In this document: one piece after another, positions 16,977 to 24,861 of the stretch
How the letters are laid out: every line of letters starts with the position of its first letter
Numbering within the stretch: the stretch's first letter is position 1
Source: Muribaculaceae bacterium Isolate-013 (NCI)
GTDB taxonomy: Bacteria; Bacteroidota; Bacteroidia; Bacteroidales; Muribaculaceae
Length of the DNA stretch: 33,632 bases
NCBI GenBank assembly: GCA_004102785.1
Contig: SCEJ01000034.1
Coordinates: forward strand, 1-33,632
Direction of reading: 5' to 3'
Position numbers and translations under genes: made by a program
Notes under the pieces: generated by a model
What the model saw: the letters and a program-made list of their open reading frames with translations, nothing else
What the model was told of the DNA's origin: nothing
Databases searched by the model: none

Positions 16977-18638
16977 ATGGACTTTATTTACGACCTTTTC
17001 TGGCCGGGAAACACGAATCTGGCAAGCACACTGGTGCTGCTGTCGTTTGTGATTGCCGCCGGTATCTATCTCGGAAAGCTCAAAATAGGCGGAATCTCAC
17101 TGGGCGTGACTTTCGTGCTGTTTGTGGGCATCCTCATGGGCCATTTCGGCTACACCGTGCAGGCCGACGTTCTTAAATTCGTGCGCGAGTTCGGCCTTAT
17201 CCTGTTTATCTTCGCCATCGGCCTCCAGGTAGGTCCGGCGTTCTTCTCCTCATTCAAGGAGGGTGGCATCAGGCTCAACATGCTCGCCGTGCTCGGCATA
17301 TTGCTCAACGTGGGCATAGTGCTGGCCATCTACTTCATCGACGGCGAGACTTCGATCGACGCCCTGGTAGGCGTGATGTCGGGCGCGGTGACCAACACAC
17401 CCGGTCTGGCCGCCGCCCAGCAGGCAGCCTCGTCGCCCGAGGCCGTCAATACCATGTCAATGGGCTACGCCGCGGCATATCCCCTTGGCGTGCTCGGCAT
17501 TATCTCGGCCATGCTTCTCATCAAGGTCATTTTCCACATCCGTACCGAAAATGAAATCAAGGCTATCGAATCGGAGCTCGAGGACTCCGGTTCAAAGCCC
17601 TATCTCACCTCAATCGAGGTTACCAACCCCCTTATCAACGGCAAGACTCTGCTTCAGCTCCACGACATTATCCACTGCGAGTTCGTGGTGTCGCGTATAC
17701 TCCAGGCCGACGGATCCACAATCATCCCCAAATCATCCACCCAGGTGCGTGTGGGCGACAAACTCTACGTGTGCATGACCCCCACCGACCTCCAGAGTTT
17801 CGAGAGCGTACTCGGCCCGTCGATTGAGATGAACGATGACGACTGGGATCAGGCCGCGCCGGAGAATGTGGTGTCGCGCCGCGTGGTTGTCACCCGTTCG
17901 GAATACGATGGTGTATCGCTCGGCACACTCCGCCTCCACAAGGGCTACAACGTGAACTGCACCCGTGTGAACCGTGCCGGCGTCGACCTGCTGGCCACCC
18001 CCGGCCTGCGCCTGCAGATGGGCGACCGACTCACCATCGTAGGCGACCTCAACGACATCGACCGTCTCTCGTCGAAACTCGGCAATTCCATGAAGCGCCT
18101 CAACCAGCCCAACCTCATCACAATCTTCGTGGGTATTCTCTTCGGTATCTTCGTCGGTTCGATCAACGTAGGCTTCGGCATGAAACTCGGCCTCGCCGGC
18201 GGCCCGCTGGTAGTAGCCATCCTTCTGAGCCGCTTCGGCTACCGCTTCAAGCTGGTGACCTACACCTCATCGTCAGCCTCACTGATGCTCCGCGAGCTGG
18301 GCATATGCATGTTCCTCGCCGCCGTAGGCATCGGCGCAGGCGCCAACTTCGCCGAGACGGTATTCAACGAAACCGGCATGTGGTGGGTGATATGGGGCTT
18401 CATCATCACATTTGTGCCCCTGGTAATCACCGGCTCGATAGCCCGCGGCGTCTACAAAATCAACTACCTCACCATCATGGGTATGATGTCGGGCGGCTAC
18501 ACCGATCCCCCCGCCCTGGCCTATGCCAACAACTCCACCGGGCAGGACGCTCCGGCCGTGGCCTACTCCACAGTCTACCCCCTCACGATGTTCCTGCGGG
18601 TGGTGGCGGCACAGGCTCTGATTCTCTGCTTCATGTAA
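16977..18638 (+). CDS. Putative AspT/YidE-family transporter with two RCK-C domains
   Basis: A 553-residue inner-membrane protein with the duplication typical of the AspT/YidE/YbjL antiporter family. The N-terminal membrane half has five or so helices, including LVLLSFVIAAGIYLGKLKIGG and FGLILFIFAIGLQVGP. The central cytoplasmic part carries two RCK-C (TrkA-C) modules at about residues 205-275 and 295-365 (TSIEVTNPLINGKTLLQLHDI; RVGDKLYVCM; SLGTLRLHKGYNVNCTRV; QMGDRLTIVGDLNDI). A second membrane half is related to the first (LVVAILLSRFGY ... LRELGICMFLAAVGIGAGANF). The family includes aspartate:alanine exchange; the substrate here is not known. It is transcribed alone and ends at a strong terminator. 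Confidence 0.9.
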   Translation: MDFIYDLFWPGNTNLASTLVLLSFVIAAGIYLGKLKIGGISLGVTFVLFVGILMGHFGYTVQADVLKFVREFGLILFIFAIGLQVGPAFFSSFKEGGIRLNMLAVLGILLNVGIVLAIYFIDGETSIDALVGVMSGAVTNTPGLAAAQQAASSPEAVNTMSMGYAAAYPLGVLGIISAMLLIKVIFHIRTENEIKAIESELEDSGSKPYLTSIEVTNPLINGKTLLQLHDIIHCEFVVSRILQADGSTIIPKSSTQVRVGDKLYVCMTPTDLQSFESVLGPSIEMNDDDWDQAAPENVVSRRVVVTRSEYDGVSLGTLRLHKGYNVNCTRVNRAGVDLLATPGLRLQMGDRLTIVGDLNDIDRLSSKLGNSMKRLNQPNLITIFVGILFGIFVGSINVGFGMKLGLAGGPLVVAILLSRFGYRFKLVTYTSSSASLMLRELGICMFLAAVGIGAGANFAETVFNETGMWWVIWGFIITFVPLVITGSIARGVYKINYLTIMGMMSGGYTDPPALAYANNSTGQDAPAVAYSTVYPLTMFLRVVAAQALILCFM

Positions 18639-18657
18639 CGGTCCTTCAATAACAATA

Positions 18658-18701
18658 AAAACCGGCGGCGGCTTCAGAAAACAGAAGCCGCCGCCGGTTT
18701 T
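18658..18701. terminator. Strong bidirectional terminator
   Basis: A perfect 18-bp stem (18658-18675 with 18684-18701, arm AAAACCGGCGGCGGCTTC) with an 8-base loop. A-rich sequence precedes the stem and TTTT ends it on either strand, so it should stop both the transporter transcript (plus) and the porin transcript (minus). Confidence 0.9.
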
Positions 18702-18724
18702 ATGCAAACACCGCGACACGGAGG

Positions 18725-20149
18725 TCAGAAAGAGAACTGGAGCTGGGTCTGGATTCGCGAGTCATGCCCCGAGCCGAGGGTATAGGTGCCTCGCGAACCG
18801 TAAAGATACTCTATGCCCCAGGTCAGGAATGAGTTGAACTTATAGAAACAGTTCACCGCCAGGTATGTGGCGTAACGGTAGTTGGCATCGCCGGCACTGA
18901 ATGTCTCATGCCCGTTGGCATCGGCAACCTTGGTATCGTCGACATAAGCGTAATCGCCCACATTCCATATACGGGTATATGAACCGACTACATTGAACTG
19001 CAGTTTTTTGGTTGCGTTGTAGGAGGCGCCGAACACAAGGCCCATCATGGGATTGGCCTCCATCACTCCCGGTTTGTCGTCCCTCGGCGTAAACGACAGC
19101 GGACGCCCTGCGAGGTCCTGGATATAGTTGGCTATACCTTTGCCATAGATTGCCTGATAGTTGAACACCAGCGGCTTCCAGAAAGAGAAGTTGCCGGAGA
19201 GCTGCACGCCGTAGCCCCACAGATTGCGGCGCTTCTGCTGCACCATATCCTGATAGGCGAAGTTACGGAGGATACCCGACAGGCGCACACGGTTGTCGCC
19301 CTTGCCATACTCCACCCAAAGCGGGATGTCGGGCACGAAATGGTCAACCGACGCATCGACCTGCTTGCCGAAGAACTCACGGTAGTCCTTGCCGAGATAG
19401 TGGCCGGACGACGATGAGAACGAAGGCATCTCCAGCCCGACAGCAAAACGGAAACCGGAGAAAGAGGGCGACCGGTAAGCAATCTGGTATGAGGTGGTGG
19501 CCACATCGCCGCAGGGTCCCTGCGGGTCGATTGTAGGAGGCTGCACCGCATCGGCGTCCTGAAGGAGAGTCTCGGCCTGCCCCACCGTAAAGCCGCGGTA
19601 GGTGACAAAGGCCCGCTTAAGCTTTATCTGCGAGCTGACGCAGTTTGTGCCCAGTTTCATATATCCGGTCACCTGGTTGGAGGTACCGCCGAAAAACACC
19701 ATTGAGAAATCAAGATAGCTGTCGAGCGCACTGATAAAAAAATCACCCTTATGGCCGGTCAGCGCCGGCACCGGAATCTCTCCGGTAACGAACGACGCTC
19801 CGGCATCCTCCTGGTTGTAAAGATTGTTGCCTATATCGAATCCGAAAACCGGTCGGATCTTGCCGCCGATTGACATCACAAACTTGTTGTCGGCAGTCTT
19901 GATTGCAAACGCCGGATTCGAGGCGGCATTCTCGTCGTTGGAACGGGCCTGCCTTATCAGCTCACGAAGCGGCTCGTCAGTCTTCACAAGCTCCACAGTG
20001 CCGAACCGGTAGAGCACCCCGTCATCCTCATCCTCGACAGTGCGCGAAAACTCCTCCACAGTCTCCGTCTGGTCGGCCTGCGCATGGAGCCACGCGGCTG
20101 TTATAACGCACAAGGCCATGGCAACAGGCCTCATAAAGTTCATAGTCAT
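18725..20149 (-). CDS. DcaP-like outer-membrane porin
   Basis: A 474-residue protein with a signal peptide (FMRPVAMALCVITAAWLHAQA) followed by a short predicted coil (LRELIRQARSNDEN) and then a long series of amphipathic beta strands ending in ...IQTQLQFSF with a terminal Phe, as expected for an outer-membrane barrel. The N-terminal coil, the GGKIRPVFGFDIG strand and the IKLKRAFVTYRGFTVGQAETLLQD segment fit the DcaP-like porin family, members of which form trimers and import small anions or sugars. The cargo here is unknown. It follows the pnuT-type gene by 88 bases but is separated by a hairpin, so it may be transcribed apart from it. Confidence 0.85.
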   Translation of the reverse strand: MTMNFMRPVAMALCVITAAWLHAQADQTETVEEFSRTVEDEDDGVLYRFGTVELVKTDEPLRELIRQARSNDENAASNPAFAIKTADNKFVMSIGGKIRPVFGFDIGNNLYNQEDAGASFVTGEIPVPALTGHKGDFFISALDSYLDFSMVFFGGTSNQVTGYMKLGTNCVSSQIKLKRAFVTYRGFTVGQAETLLQDADAVQPPTIDPQGPCGDVATTSYQIAYRSPSFSGFRFAVGLEMPSFSSSSGHYLGKDYREFFGKQVDASVDHFVPDIPLWVEYGKGDNRVRLSGILRNFAYQDMVQQKRRNLWGYGVQLSGNFSFWKPLVFNYQAIYGKGIANYIQDLAGRPLSFTPRDDKPGVMEANPMMGLVFGASYNATKKLQFNVVGSYTRIWNVGDYAYVDDTKVADANGHETFSAGDANYRYATYLAVNCFYKFNSFLTWGIEYLYGSRGTYTLGSGHDSRIQTQLQFSF

Positions 20150-20162
20150 AGGTAAAAACTTA

Positions 20163-20212
20163 AAAAAGTTGTAAAAATCATTTTTAGAATAAAATGCTTT
20201 TTACAACTTTTT
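20163..20212. promoter_or_regulatory. AT-only inverted repeat upstream of the porin gene
   Basis: A perfect 15-bp inverted repeat (AAAAAGTTGTAAAAA at 20163-20177, its complement at 20198-20212). The stem continues after one mismatch with CATTTT/AAAATG (20179-20184 with 20191-20196). It begins 14 bases upstream of the porin start. It could be an operator, a 5' UTR hairpin or an unusual terminator for the upstream pnuT-type gene. Confidence 0.65.
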
Positions 20213-20237
20213 AGTTCACCTTTGAAAAGTTAAAACC

Positions 20238-20834
20238 CTACGGCGTTTTCTTCATCATACGCAGCCACTTGCGGTAGCCAAGCAGTGCGATTACTGTGTA
20301 TATGCCATACAGCAACGGATAGAAAACCAGCCCCTTGTATATATACAGCCCGACACAGACAGCATCGACCGCGAACCACACCAGCCACTGTTCGGCCCAT
20401 TTGCGGGCAAGCATCCACGTGCCCACGATTGAAAGGGCAGTGGTGAATGCGTCGGCATACGGCACAGTAGAATCAGTAAACTCTATCAGAAGCCATGCCA
20501 GGAGAGCCCACAGCAGCATCGATGCCGCCAAGGCCACACACACGCCCCATCCGGGCGCATGCGTCACCGCAAGCGGCTCTTTCTTCTTACGGCCGCCGCC
20601 CGAGGTCCAACGGACATAACCGTAGACCGCCATAATAAGATAATAGATATTTATTCCGAAGTCGGCATACAGCCCCTTTGAGAAATAAATCCACATAGAT
20701 ATGGCCGGCATCACAACCGATGCGAGCCACACGCGGCTGTCGGCATGGTACTCCCACCACAGATACAGGATTCCGACGCCGAAACCCAGTATCTCCAGTC
20801 CGTGACCTTGTATAAATTCAATGATTCCGGTCAT
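20238..20834 (-). CDS. pnuT: PnuC-family vitamin permease, probably thiamine (PnuT)
   Basis: A 198-residue inner-membrane protein with about seven hydrophobic segments and the PnuC-family signatures YLWWEYH near the N-terminus, IYYLIMAVYGYVRW and the C-terminal WFAVDAVCVGLYIYKGLVFYPLLYGIYTVIALLGYRKW. PnuC proteins move nicotinamide riboside, but some members carry thiamine or riboflavin. The gene starts two bases after a TonB receptor controlled by a TPP riboswitch, so thiamine is the probable cargo. The gene order of thiamine receptor then PnuT is known in Bacteroidota. Comparison of pocket residues is needed to exclude another vitamin. Confidence 0.87.
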   Translation of the reverse strand: MTGIIEFIQGHGLEILGFGVGILYLWWEYHADSRVWLASVVMPAISMWIYFSKGLYADFGINIYYLIMAVYGYVRWTSGGGRKKKEPLAVTHAPGWGVCVALAASMLLWALLAWLLIEFTDSTVPYADAFTTALSIVGTWMLARKWAEQWLVWFAVDAVCVGLYIYKGLVFYPLLYGIYTVIALLGYRKWLRMMKKTP

Positions 20835-20836
20835 TG

Positions 20837-23074
20837 TCAGAACGATAGCGTTACGGTTCCCATCACATGCACGGGAGCCTGCGCGGCATATCCGGCTCCG
20901 CGGTAGATTACCTTCTCGCCGTTGTCGGCCACATAATAGCCGGCATATGAATATCCGTTGTTGAAATAATCCTCGTTGAAAAGGTTATAGACCGAAAATC
21001 CCGCCCGCAGGTTCTTTATGCCGTGAAGATTGCGGAAATCATAGGCCAGATGCAGGTCGGTGGTGAAATAGGGGTCGAGGGCACACTCGTCGGAGCTGGA
21101 GTTATCCATATACTGCTTGCCGACATACTGGCTTTTCAGCGAGGCCGAGAAGCCGCGGAAGCGGAAATTGAACGAATTGTTGAAAATAAAACCGGGCGAG
21201 AATGAAATCGGAGTGTCGCCGTGGCTGATGGCGATGGCGGGAGTGTCCCACCCGTCGAGATAGAGATATTCGGTGAAATCCTTTATGCGGTTGCGCGACA
21301 GAGTGGCGTTGACCTCCCAGTCGAACCAGCCTGCGGGGCGCAGGGCACCCTGCAGCTCCACACCCATGCGGTAGGAGGAGGGCACATTCACACTCAGCGG
21401 GTTGCCGGTGTCGGAGAGCTGGCCGGTGAGCACAAGCTGGTCCATATAGTCCATATAATACAGGTTCACGCCCAGCGAGAAAAGGGGGCGGTTGAAGGCA
21501 TATCCGAGCTCATAGTCAAAGAGACGCTCGGCCTGGGGGGCGTGCGAGCGGTCGCCGTCGGTGAAGTTGTCGCGGGTAGGCTCCTTGTGGGCCACGCTCC
21601 ATGATGCGAAAGCGCGGTGATCGCCCCTGATGAAGTTCACCCCGACCTTGGGATTGAAGAAATCCCAGCGGCGGTCGACGTCGAGCACCTGCGGCGCGCC
21701 GGTAGTGTAGTCGAAGTTATCCGACGACCCGTCGATTGTATAATGTATGTGGCGGTACTGAAGGTCAGCGAACGCCGAGAGCTCCTGCATTATGTCATAG
21801 TTGGCGCGCAGATACACGTTTGAGTCGAACTTGCGGCCGACATTGTCGTAATAAGGCTGCAGCGGGTCAATCGGCCCCACATAGTTGCGCACCCACGCCA
21901 CCTGGCCGAAATGGTGGCCGCGGAACTGGTTGACCGCACCGCCGAGCGTCACATCCCAACGGTCGCGCGAATAGTTGAGGTTCACAAGTCCGCCTCCGAA
22001 GCCGTTGTAATTGTATTTAAGTCTCACAAGGTCAGATTTCTTCACATATTCGCCATCGGCGGTGTAGAAGGGGGTGAGGCCGTATTCGACCAGCGTGCGG
22101 CCGGTCTTGTACTGATTGTAATAACCGCGGTCCTTGGTGTAATGGAGCGCGGCGTTCAGGCGGAAAAAGTCGCCCAGGCGCTGTGCCAGCAGCAGTTGAA
22201 AATGATGCTGGATGAAATTATCCTTCTGGTCGGCATAATAAGCCCGGTTCCCCTCCGAGTCGATGTATTCGCCACAGGGATTGTAGCGGCGTCCGAACTC
22301 CTCCATCTGCTCCTTCGAGGCATAGTCCCAGGCCATGTAGGTCTCTTCCTTTCCGCCGAAGGCCAGCAGCCGCAGGTGAGTATTGGTATTGCGGTATGCC
22401 GCCTGGCCGAAGTAGCTCCATAACTGCGAGGAGGCACGCTCTATATAGCCGTCAGAGCCCATATGCGATATTCGCGCGTCGAAACTCCAGTGACCGCCGA
22501 GGAGCCCGGAGCCCACCCGGAGTGTCTCGCGGTTGGTGTTGTACATGCCGTAGGCGCCAGAAAGCTCGGCATACTGTTCGGTCGAGGGAGCGTCGGTGGC
22601 CATGTTTATGCTGGCTCCGAAAGCGCCGGCTCCGTTGGTCGAGGTGCCTGCGCCGCGCTGTATCTGCACATCGCGCAGCGACGAGGCCAGGTCGGGCATG
22701 TTCACCCAGTATACGCGGTGACTCTCCGCGTCGTTTATAGGTATGCCGTTGGCGGTCACGTTGATGCGAGAGCCATCAGTTCCGCGCACGCGGATGGAGG
22801 TGTAGCCCATGCCGGCACCGGCATCAGATGTTGTTATCACCGAGGGAGTTGACTGGAGCAGGTCGGGAATATCGCGGCCGTCGTTGGCGGCGGTAAGTTC
22901 CTTTTTTGTCACATTGGTAAAGGCCACGGGAGTTTTTTCGGTGGCACGGTTTGACACTACCTCCACCTGCCGGAGGTTCACGCTCAGGGTATCGGCATCC
23001 TGGGCGAGGGAGGGCAAAGCCGCAACGCACCCGGCCAGGGTGGCGGCAGCCGCCGGAAGAAATCTTTTCTTCAT
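20837..23074 (-). CDS. TonB-dependent receptor, probable thiamine uptake
   Basis: A 745-residue outer-membrane receptor with a signal peptide (MKKRFLPAAAATLAGCVAALPSLA), a TonB-box-like VEVV region at about residue 38, a plug domain (DLLQSTPSVITTSDAGAGMGYTSIRVRG ... GAGTSTNGAGAFGASINM) and a long beta-barrel ending in MGTVTLSF. There is no N-terminal carboxypeptidase-regulatory domain. A TPP riboswitch ends about seven bases before its start codon and it is coupled to the pnuT-type gene, so import of thiamine or its derivatives across the outer membrane is inferred. The closest described counterparts are the thiamine receptors of Bacteroidota (OMR1 type). The next gene begins two bases downstream. 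Confidence 0.93.
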   Translation of the reverse strand: MKKRFLPAAAATLAGCVAALPSLAQDADTLSVNLRQVEVVSNRATEKTPVAFTNVTKKELTAANDGRDIPDLLQSTPSVITTSDAGAGMGYTSIRVRGTDGSRINVTANGIPINDAESHRVYWVNMPDLASSLRDVQIQRGAGTSTNGAGAFGASINMATDAPSTEQYAELSGAYGMYNTNRETLRVGSGLLGGHWSFDARISHMGSDGYIERASSQLWSYFGQAAYRNTNTHLRLLAFGGKEETYMAWDYASKEQMEEFGRRYNPCGEYIDSEGNRAYYADQKDNFIQHHFQLLLAQRLGDFFRLNAALHYTKDRGYYNQYKTGRTLVEYGLTPFYTADGEYVKKSDLVRLKYNYNGFGGGLVNLNYSRDRWDVTLGGAVNQFRGHHFGQVAWVRNYVGPIDPLQPYYDNVGRKFDSNVYLRANYDIMQELSAFADLQYRHIHYTIDGSSDNFDYTTGAPQVLDVDRRWDFFNPKVGVNFIRGDHRAFASWSVAHKEPTRDNFTDGDRSHAPQAERLFDYELGYAFNRPLFSLGVNLYYMDYMDQLVLTGQLSDTGNPLSVNVPSSYRMGVELQGALRPAGWFDWEVNATLSRNRIKDFTEYLYLDGWDTPAIAISHGDTPISFSPGFIFNNSFNFRFRGFSASLKSQYVGKQYMDNSSSDECALDPYFTTDLHLAYDFRNLHGIKNLRAGFSVYNLFNEDYFNNGYSYAGYYVADNGEKVIYRGAGYAAQAPVHVMGTVTLSF

Positions 23075-23079
23075 CGCTT

Positions 23080-23163
23080 TTTCTCTACGCCGGTATTAAC
23101 CGGATCAGGTTCAAAGGGTATAATCTCAGCCATGGCGCGCACGGCGCCAAGTGGGCACCCCTA
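23080..23163 (-). promoter_or_regulatory. TPP (thiamine pyrophosphate) riboswitch
   Basis: On the minus strand the order of conserved blocks is GGGGTGCCC (23153-23161), an extra P3-like stem (GGCGC/GCGCC), GCTGAGAT (23123-23130), then ACCTGATCCGGTTAATACCGG and GCGTAGAGA ending near 23080. This matches the TPP riboswitch (THI element) closely, including the pyrimidine-binding CUGAGA and the pyrophosphate-binding half. Its 3' end is about 6 bases from the ATG of the TonB receptor, so translation initiation is a likely control step: bound TPP should hide the start region and reduce expression. Confidence 0.96.
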
Positions 23164-23216
23164 AAATTATGATAATGATCTCAGCGGAACGGGCACCCGA
23201 GGCGCCGATTCCGCTG

Positions 23217-23224
23217 CAAAGTTA
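23217..23224 (-). promoter_or_regulatory. -7 box of the riboswitch leader transcript
   Basis: TAACTTTG on the minus strand matches the Bacteroidota -7 consensus exactly. Transcription from it would give a leader of about 130 bases including the riboswitch. No clear -33 TTTG lies at the usual spacing; the two tandem 17-bp repeats occupy that region instead. Confidence 0.6.
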
Positions 23225-23230
23225 CACATT

Positions 23231-23268
23231 TATTTTAAAGATACCCCTATATATTTTAAAGATACCCC
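23231..23268. repeat. Tandem 17-bp repeat with 21-bp period
   Basis: TATTTTAAAGATACCCC occurs at 23231-23247 and again at 23252-23268. The 21-base offset equals two helical turns, so a dimeric protein could bind both copies on one face. It lies between the outward-facing boxes at 23217-23224 (minus) and 23300-23307 (plus), and overlaps the expected upstream region of the TonB-receptor promoter. No known operator was recognised. Confidence 0.7.
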
Positions 23269-23299
23269 CATAATCCCCGATAATTACCGAAAAAGATAT

Positions 23300-23307
23300 T
23301 ACCTTTG
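23300..23307 (+). promoter_or_regulatory. -7 box upstream of tcdA
   Basis: TACCTTTG at 23300-23307 fits TAnnTTTG and lies only seven bases before the ATG at 23315, so the transcript would be nearly leaderless. No TTTG is seen 19-21 bases upstream. Confidence 0.5.
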
Positions 23308-23314
23308 CAAACCA

Positions 23315-24091
23315 ATGAACAACCGAAGATTTGACCGCACAGAGAGACTTGTAGGCCCCTCCGGCATGGAGAGGCTGCAGAATGCCAGGGTGATAGTTTT
23401 CGGCGTGGGCGGCGTGGGCTCATGGGCCGCGGAGGCGCTGGCGCGCACCGGCGTGGGGCATCTCACGCTTGTCGACGCCGACACCGTGGCCGAGACCAAT
23501 GTCAACCGCCAGGCCGAAGCCACAGCCGCAACTGTGGGCGAAGTGAAAGTACAGGCCATGTCACGGCGTCTGCTTGAGATAAACCCCGACATATCACTCG
23601 AACTTGTCGACGGTCGATATACCGCCGACACCGCCGACGGCTTCGATCTCGACTCTTTCGACTTCATCATCGACGCCATCGACTCGCTGGCCGACAAGGC
23701 CCTGCTGCTGCTCAACGCCGCGGCCGCACGCCGGCCGGGGATAGCCTCGTCGATGGGAGCCGCCCTGCGCCTCGACGCCTCGAGAGTGGCCGTGGCTGAA
23801 TTCTGGAAAGTCAAAGGATGCCCTCTGGCAGCCGCCCTGCGCAGCCGTTTCCGCCGAAGCGGCATGAAGCCGCGCCGCAAAATCAAATGTGTATACTCCG
23901 ACGAGCCCGCGATGAAAAACCTCGGGGCCGACACCGCCCCCGACGGCACTATGACCTACGGCAAAGTGGCGGTGAACGGCTCTCTGTGCCATATCACCGC
24001 CACCTTCGGCATGAATCTTGCCGGACTGGCCATTGCGCACATTCTTCACTCCGCGACAACGGCCGCGGAATCAGAATCGGCGGAATCATAA
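23315..24091 (+). CDS. tcdA: tRNA threonylcarbamoyladenosine dehydratase TcdA
   Basis: A 258-residue ThiF/E1-like adenylating enzyme with the nucleotide-binding loop VFGVGGVGSWAAEAL (Gly30 onward), the LVDADTVAETNVNRQ segment, the FDFIIDAIDSLADKALLL strand and the CVYSDEPA motif. These match TcdA (CsdL), which converts t6A37 of tRNAs to its cyclic form. Length is typical. The ThiF fold might suggest thiamine synthesis given the nearby riboswitch, but the RTERLVGPSGMERLQNARVIVFG start and the KIKCVYSDE motif favour TcdA. Its stop overlaps the convergent small membrane protein gene by six bases. Confidence 0.92.
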   Translation: MNNRRFDRTERLVGPSGMERLQNARVIVFGVGGVGSWAAEALARTGVGHLTLVDADTVAETNVNRQAEATAATVGEVKVQAMSRRLLEINPDISLELVDGRYTADTADGFDLDSFDFIIDAIDSLADKALLLLNAAAARRPGIASSMGAALRLDASRVAVAEFWKVKGCPLAAALRSRFRRSGMKPRRKIKCVYSDEPAMKNLGADTAPDGTMTYGKVAVNGSLCHITATFGMNLAGLAIAHILHSATTAAESESAES

Positions 24092-24307
24092 AAGGTGAAT
24101 GAAATCGGCGGCCACATCCGTGTCGCCCCAGAACTCGGCGATGGTGAGCCACACCAGGAGCAGAAGTATCAGGATACCCACACCGAAAAGCAACCACACC
24201 GAAGTCTTGTGCCGGCGACGGCGTTTCACATCATCGCGCACACCGCGCTCCGCGGCGTTATCCTGAAAACTGTCTCTGCGGTCTGTTTCTGTATATCTCT
24301 TTCCCAT
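24086..24307 (-). CDS. Small single-pass membrane protein, 73 aa
   Basis: Starting at the second ATG (MGKRYTETDRRD), this 73-residue protein has a basic, hydrophilic N-terminal half (VKRRRRHKTS) and one strongly hydrophobic helix (VWLLFGVGILILLLLVWLTIAEFW), then a short acidic tail. The positive-inside rule predicts an inner-membrane protein with its N-terminus in the cytoplasm. I do not recognise a family. It is convergent with tcdA and overlaps its 3' end by six bases. A start nine codons upstream (24334) is possible but adds residues without clear support. Confidence 0.6.
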   Translation of the reverse strand: MGKRYTETDRRDSFQDNAAERGVRDDVKRRRRHKTSVWLLFGVGILILLLLVWLTIAEFWGDTDVAADFIHLL

Positions 24308-24420
24308 GATATAAGTAGTTGAAGTTTTATACATTTATAACACACGGCAGCCAATGATGTTTTTCTGATGTCGTGCGAACTTCGTAATTTTACACTCCCG
24401 ATTAGAACCAAAGCACCGAT

Positions 24421-24849
24421 ATGGGACGAATCTTAGCCATCGACTTCGGTAAAAAGCGCTGTGGATTAGCCGTTACCGACCCCCTCAAAATCGCCGCCAA
24501 CCCGCTGGAGACGGTGGAGACCCCGCAACTCGTGAACTACGTGACCGCCTACTGCTCACGCGAGGAGGTGGAGCGTATCGTTGTGGGAAAGCCCACGACG
24601 ATGCAGGGGGAGTTGTCGGAATCGAACCGCTGGCTCCTCCCAGCCATCGGCCGCCTGCGCAAATTCCTGGCCGACAAAGGACTGACATGCGACATCGTAT
24701 TCTCCGACGAGCGCTTCACCTCCGTGCTGGCCCACCGCGCCATGTTCGACGGCGGCCTGCGCCGAAAGGCCCGCGCCGACCGCGCCACCGTCGACCGCGT
24801 CTCCGCCGCCATCATCCTCAACGACTACCTCTCCTCAACCCAGCCCTGA
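24421..24849 (+). CDS. yqgF: Putative pre-16S rRNA nuclease / Holliday junction resolvase YqgF (RuvX)
   Basis: A 142-residue RNase H-like protein of the YqgF/RuvX family, implicated in 16S rRNA 5'-end maturation. Visible are the LAIDFGKKRCGLAVTD start with Asp8 of the active site, the IVVGKPTTMQGELSE loop, FSDERFTSV with the second acid pair, and the C-terminal RVSAAIILNDYL segment. Length is normal. A TAATTTTA sequence at 24385-24392 is a near-match to the -7 box. The gene commonly precedes def in Bacteroidota; here an AT-rich island lies between the two. Confidence 0.93.
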   Translation: MGRILAIDFGKKRCGLAVTDPLKIAANPLETVETPQLVNYVTAYCSREEVERIVVGKPTTMQGELSESNRWLLPAIGRLRKFLADKGLTCDIVFSDERFTSVLAHRAMFDGGLRRKARADRATVDRVSAAIILNDYLSSTQP

Positions 24850-24861
24850 CCCGCCTCCTCA

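Noticed and set aside
20238-20834. Nicotinamide riboside transporter PnuC assignment
   Set aside because: The TPP riboswitch and coupling to the receptor favour thiamine; the fold alone does not tell the cargo.
21911-22423. A 170-residue plus-strand frame opposite the TonB receptor
   Set aside because: It is antisense to the receptor barrel and has no supporting features.
23315-24091. Thiamine-synthesis ThiF, because of the nearby riboswitch
   Set aside because: Length, N-terminal start and CVYSDEP motif fit TcdA better, and the gene is divergent from the thiamine operon.
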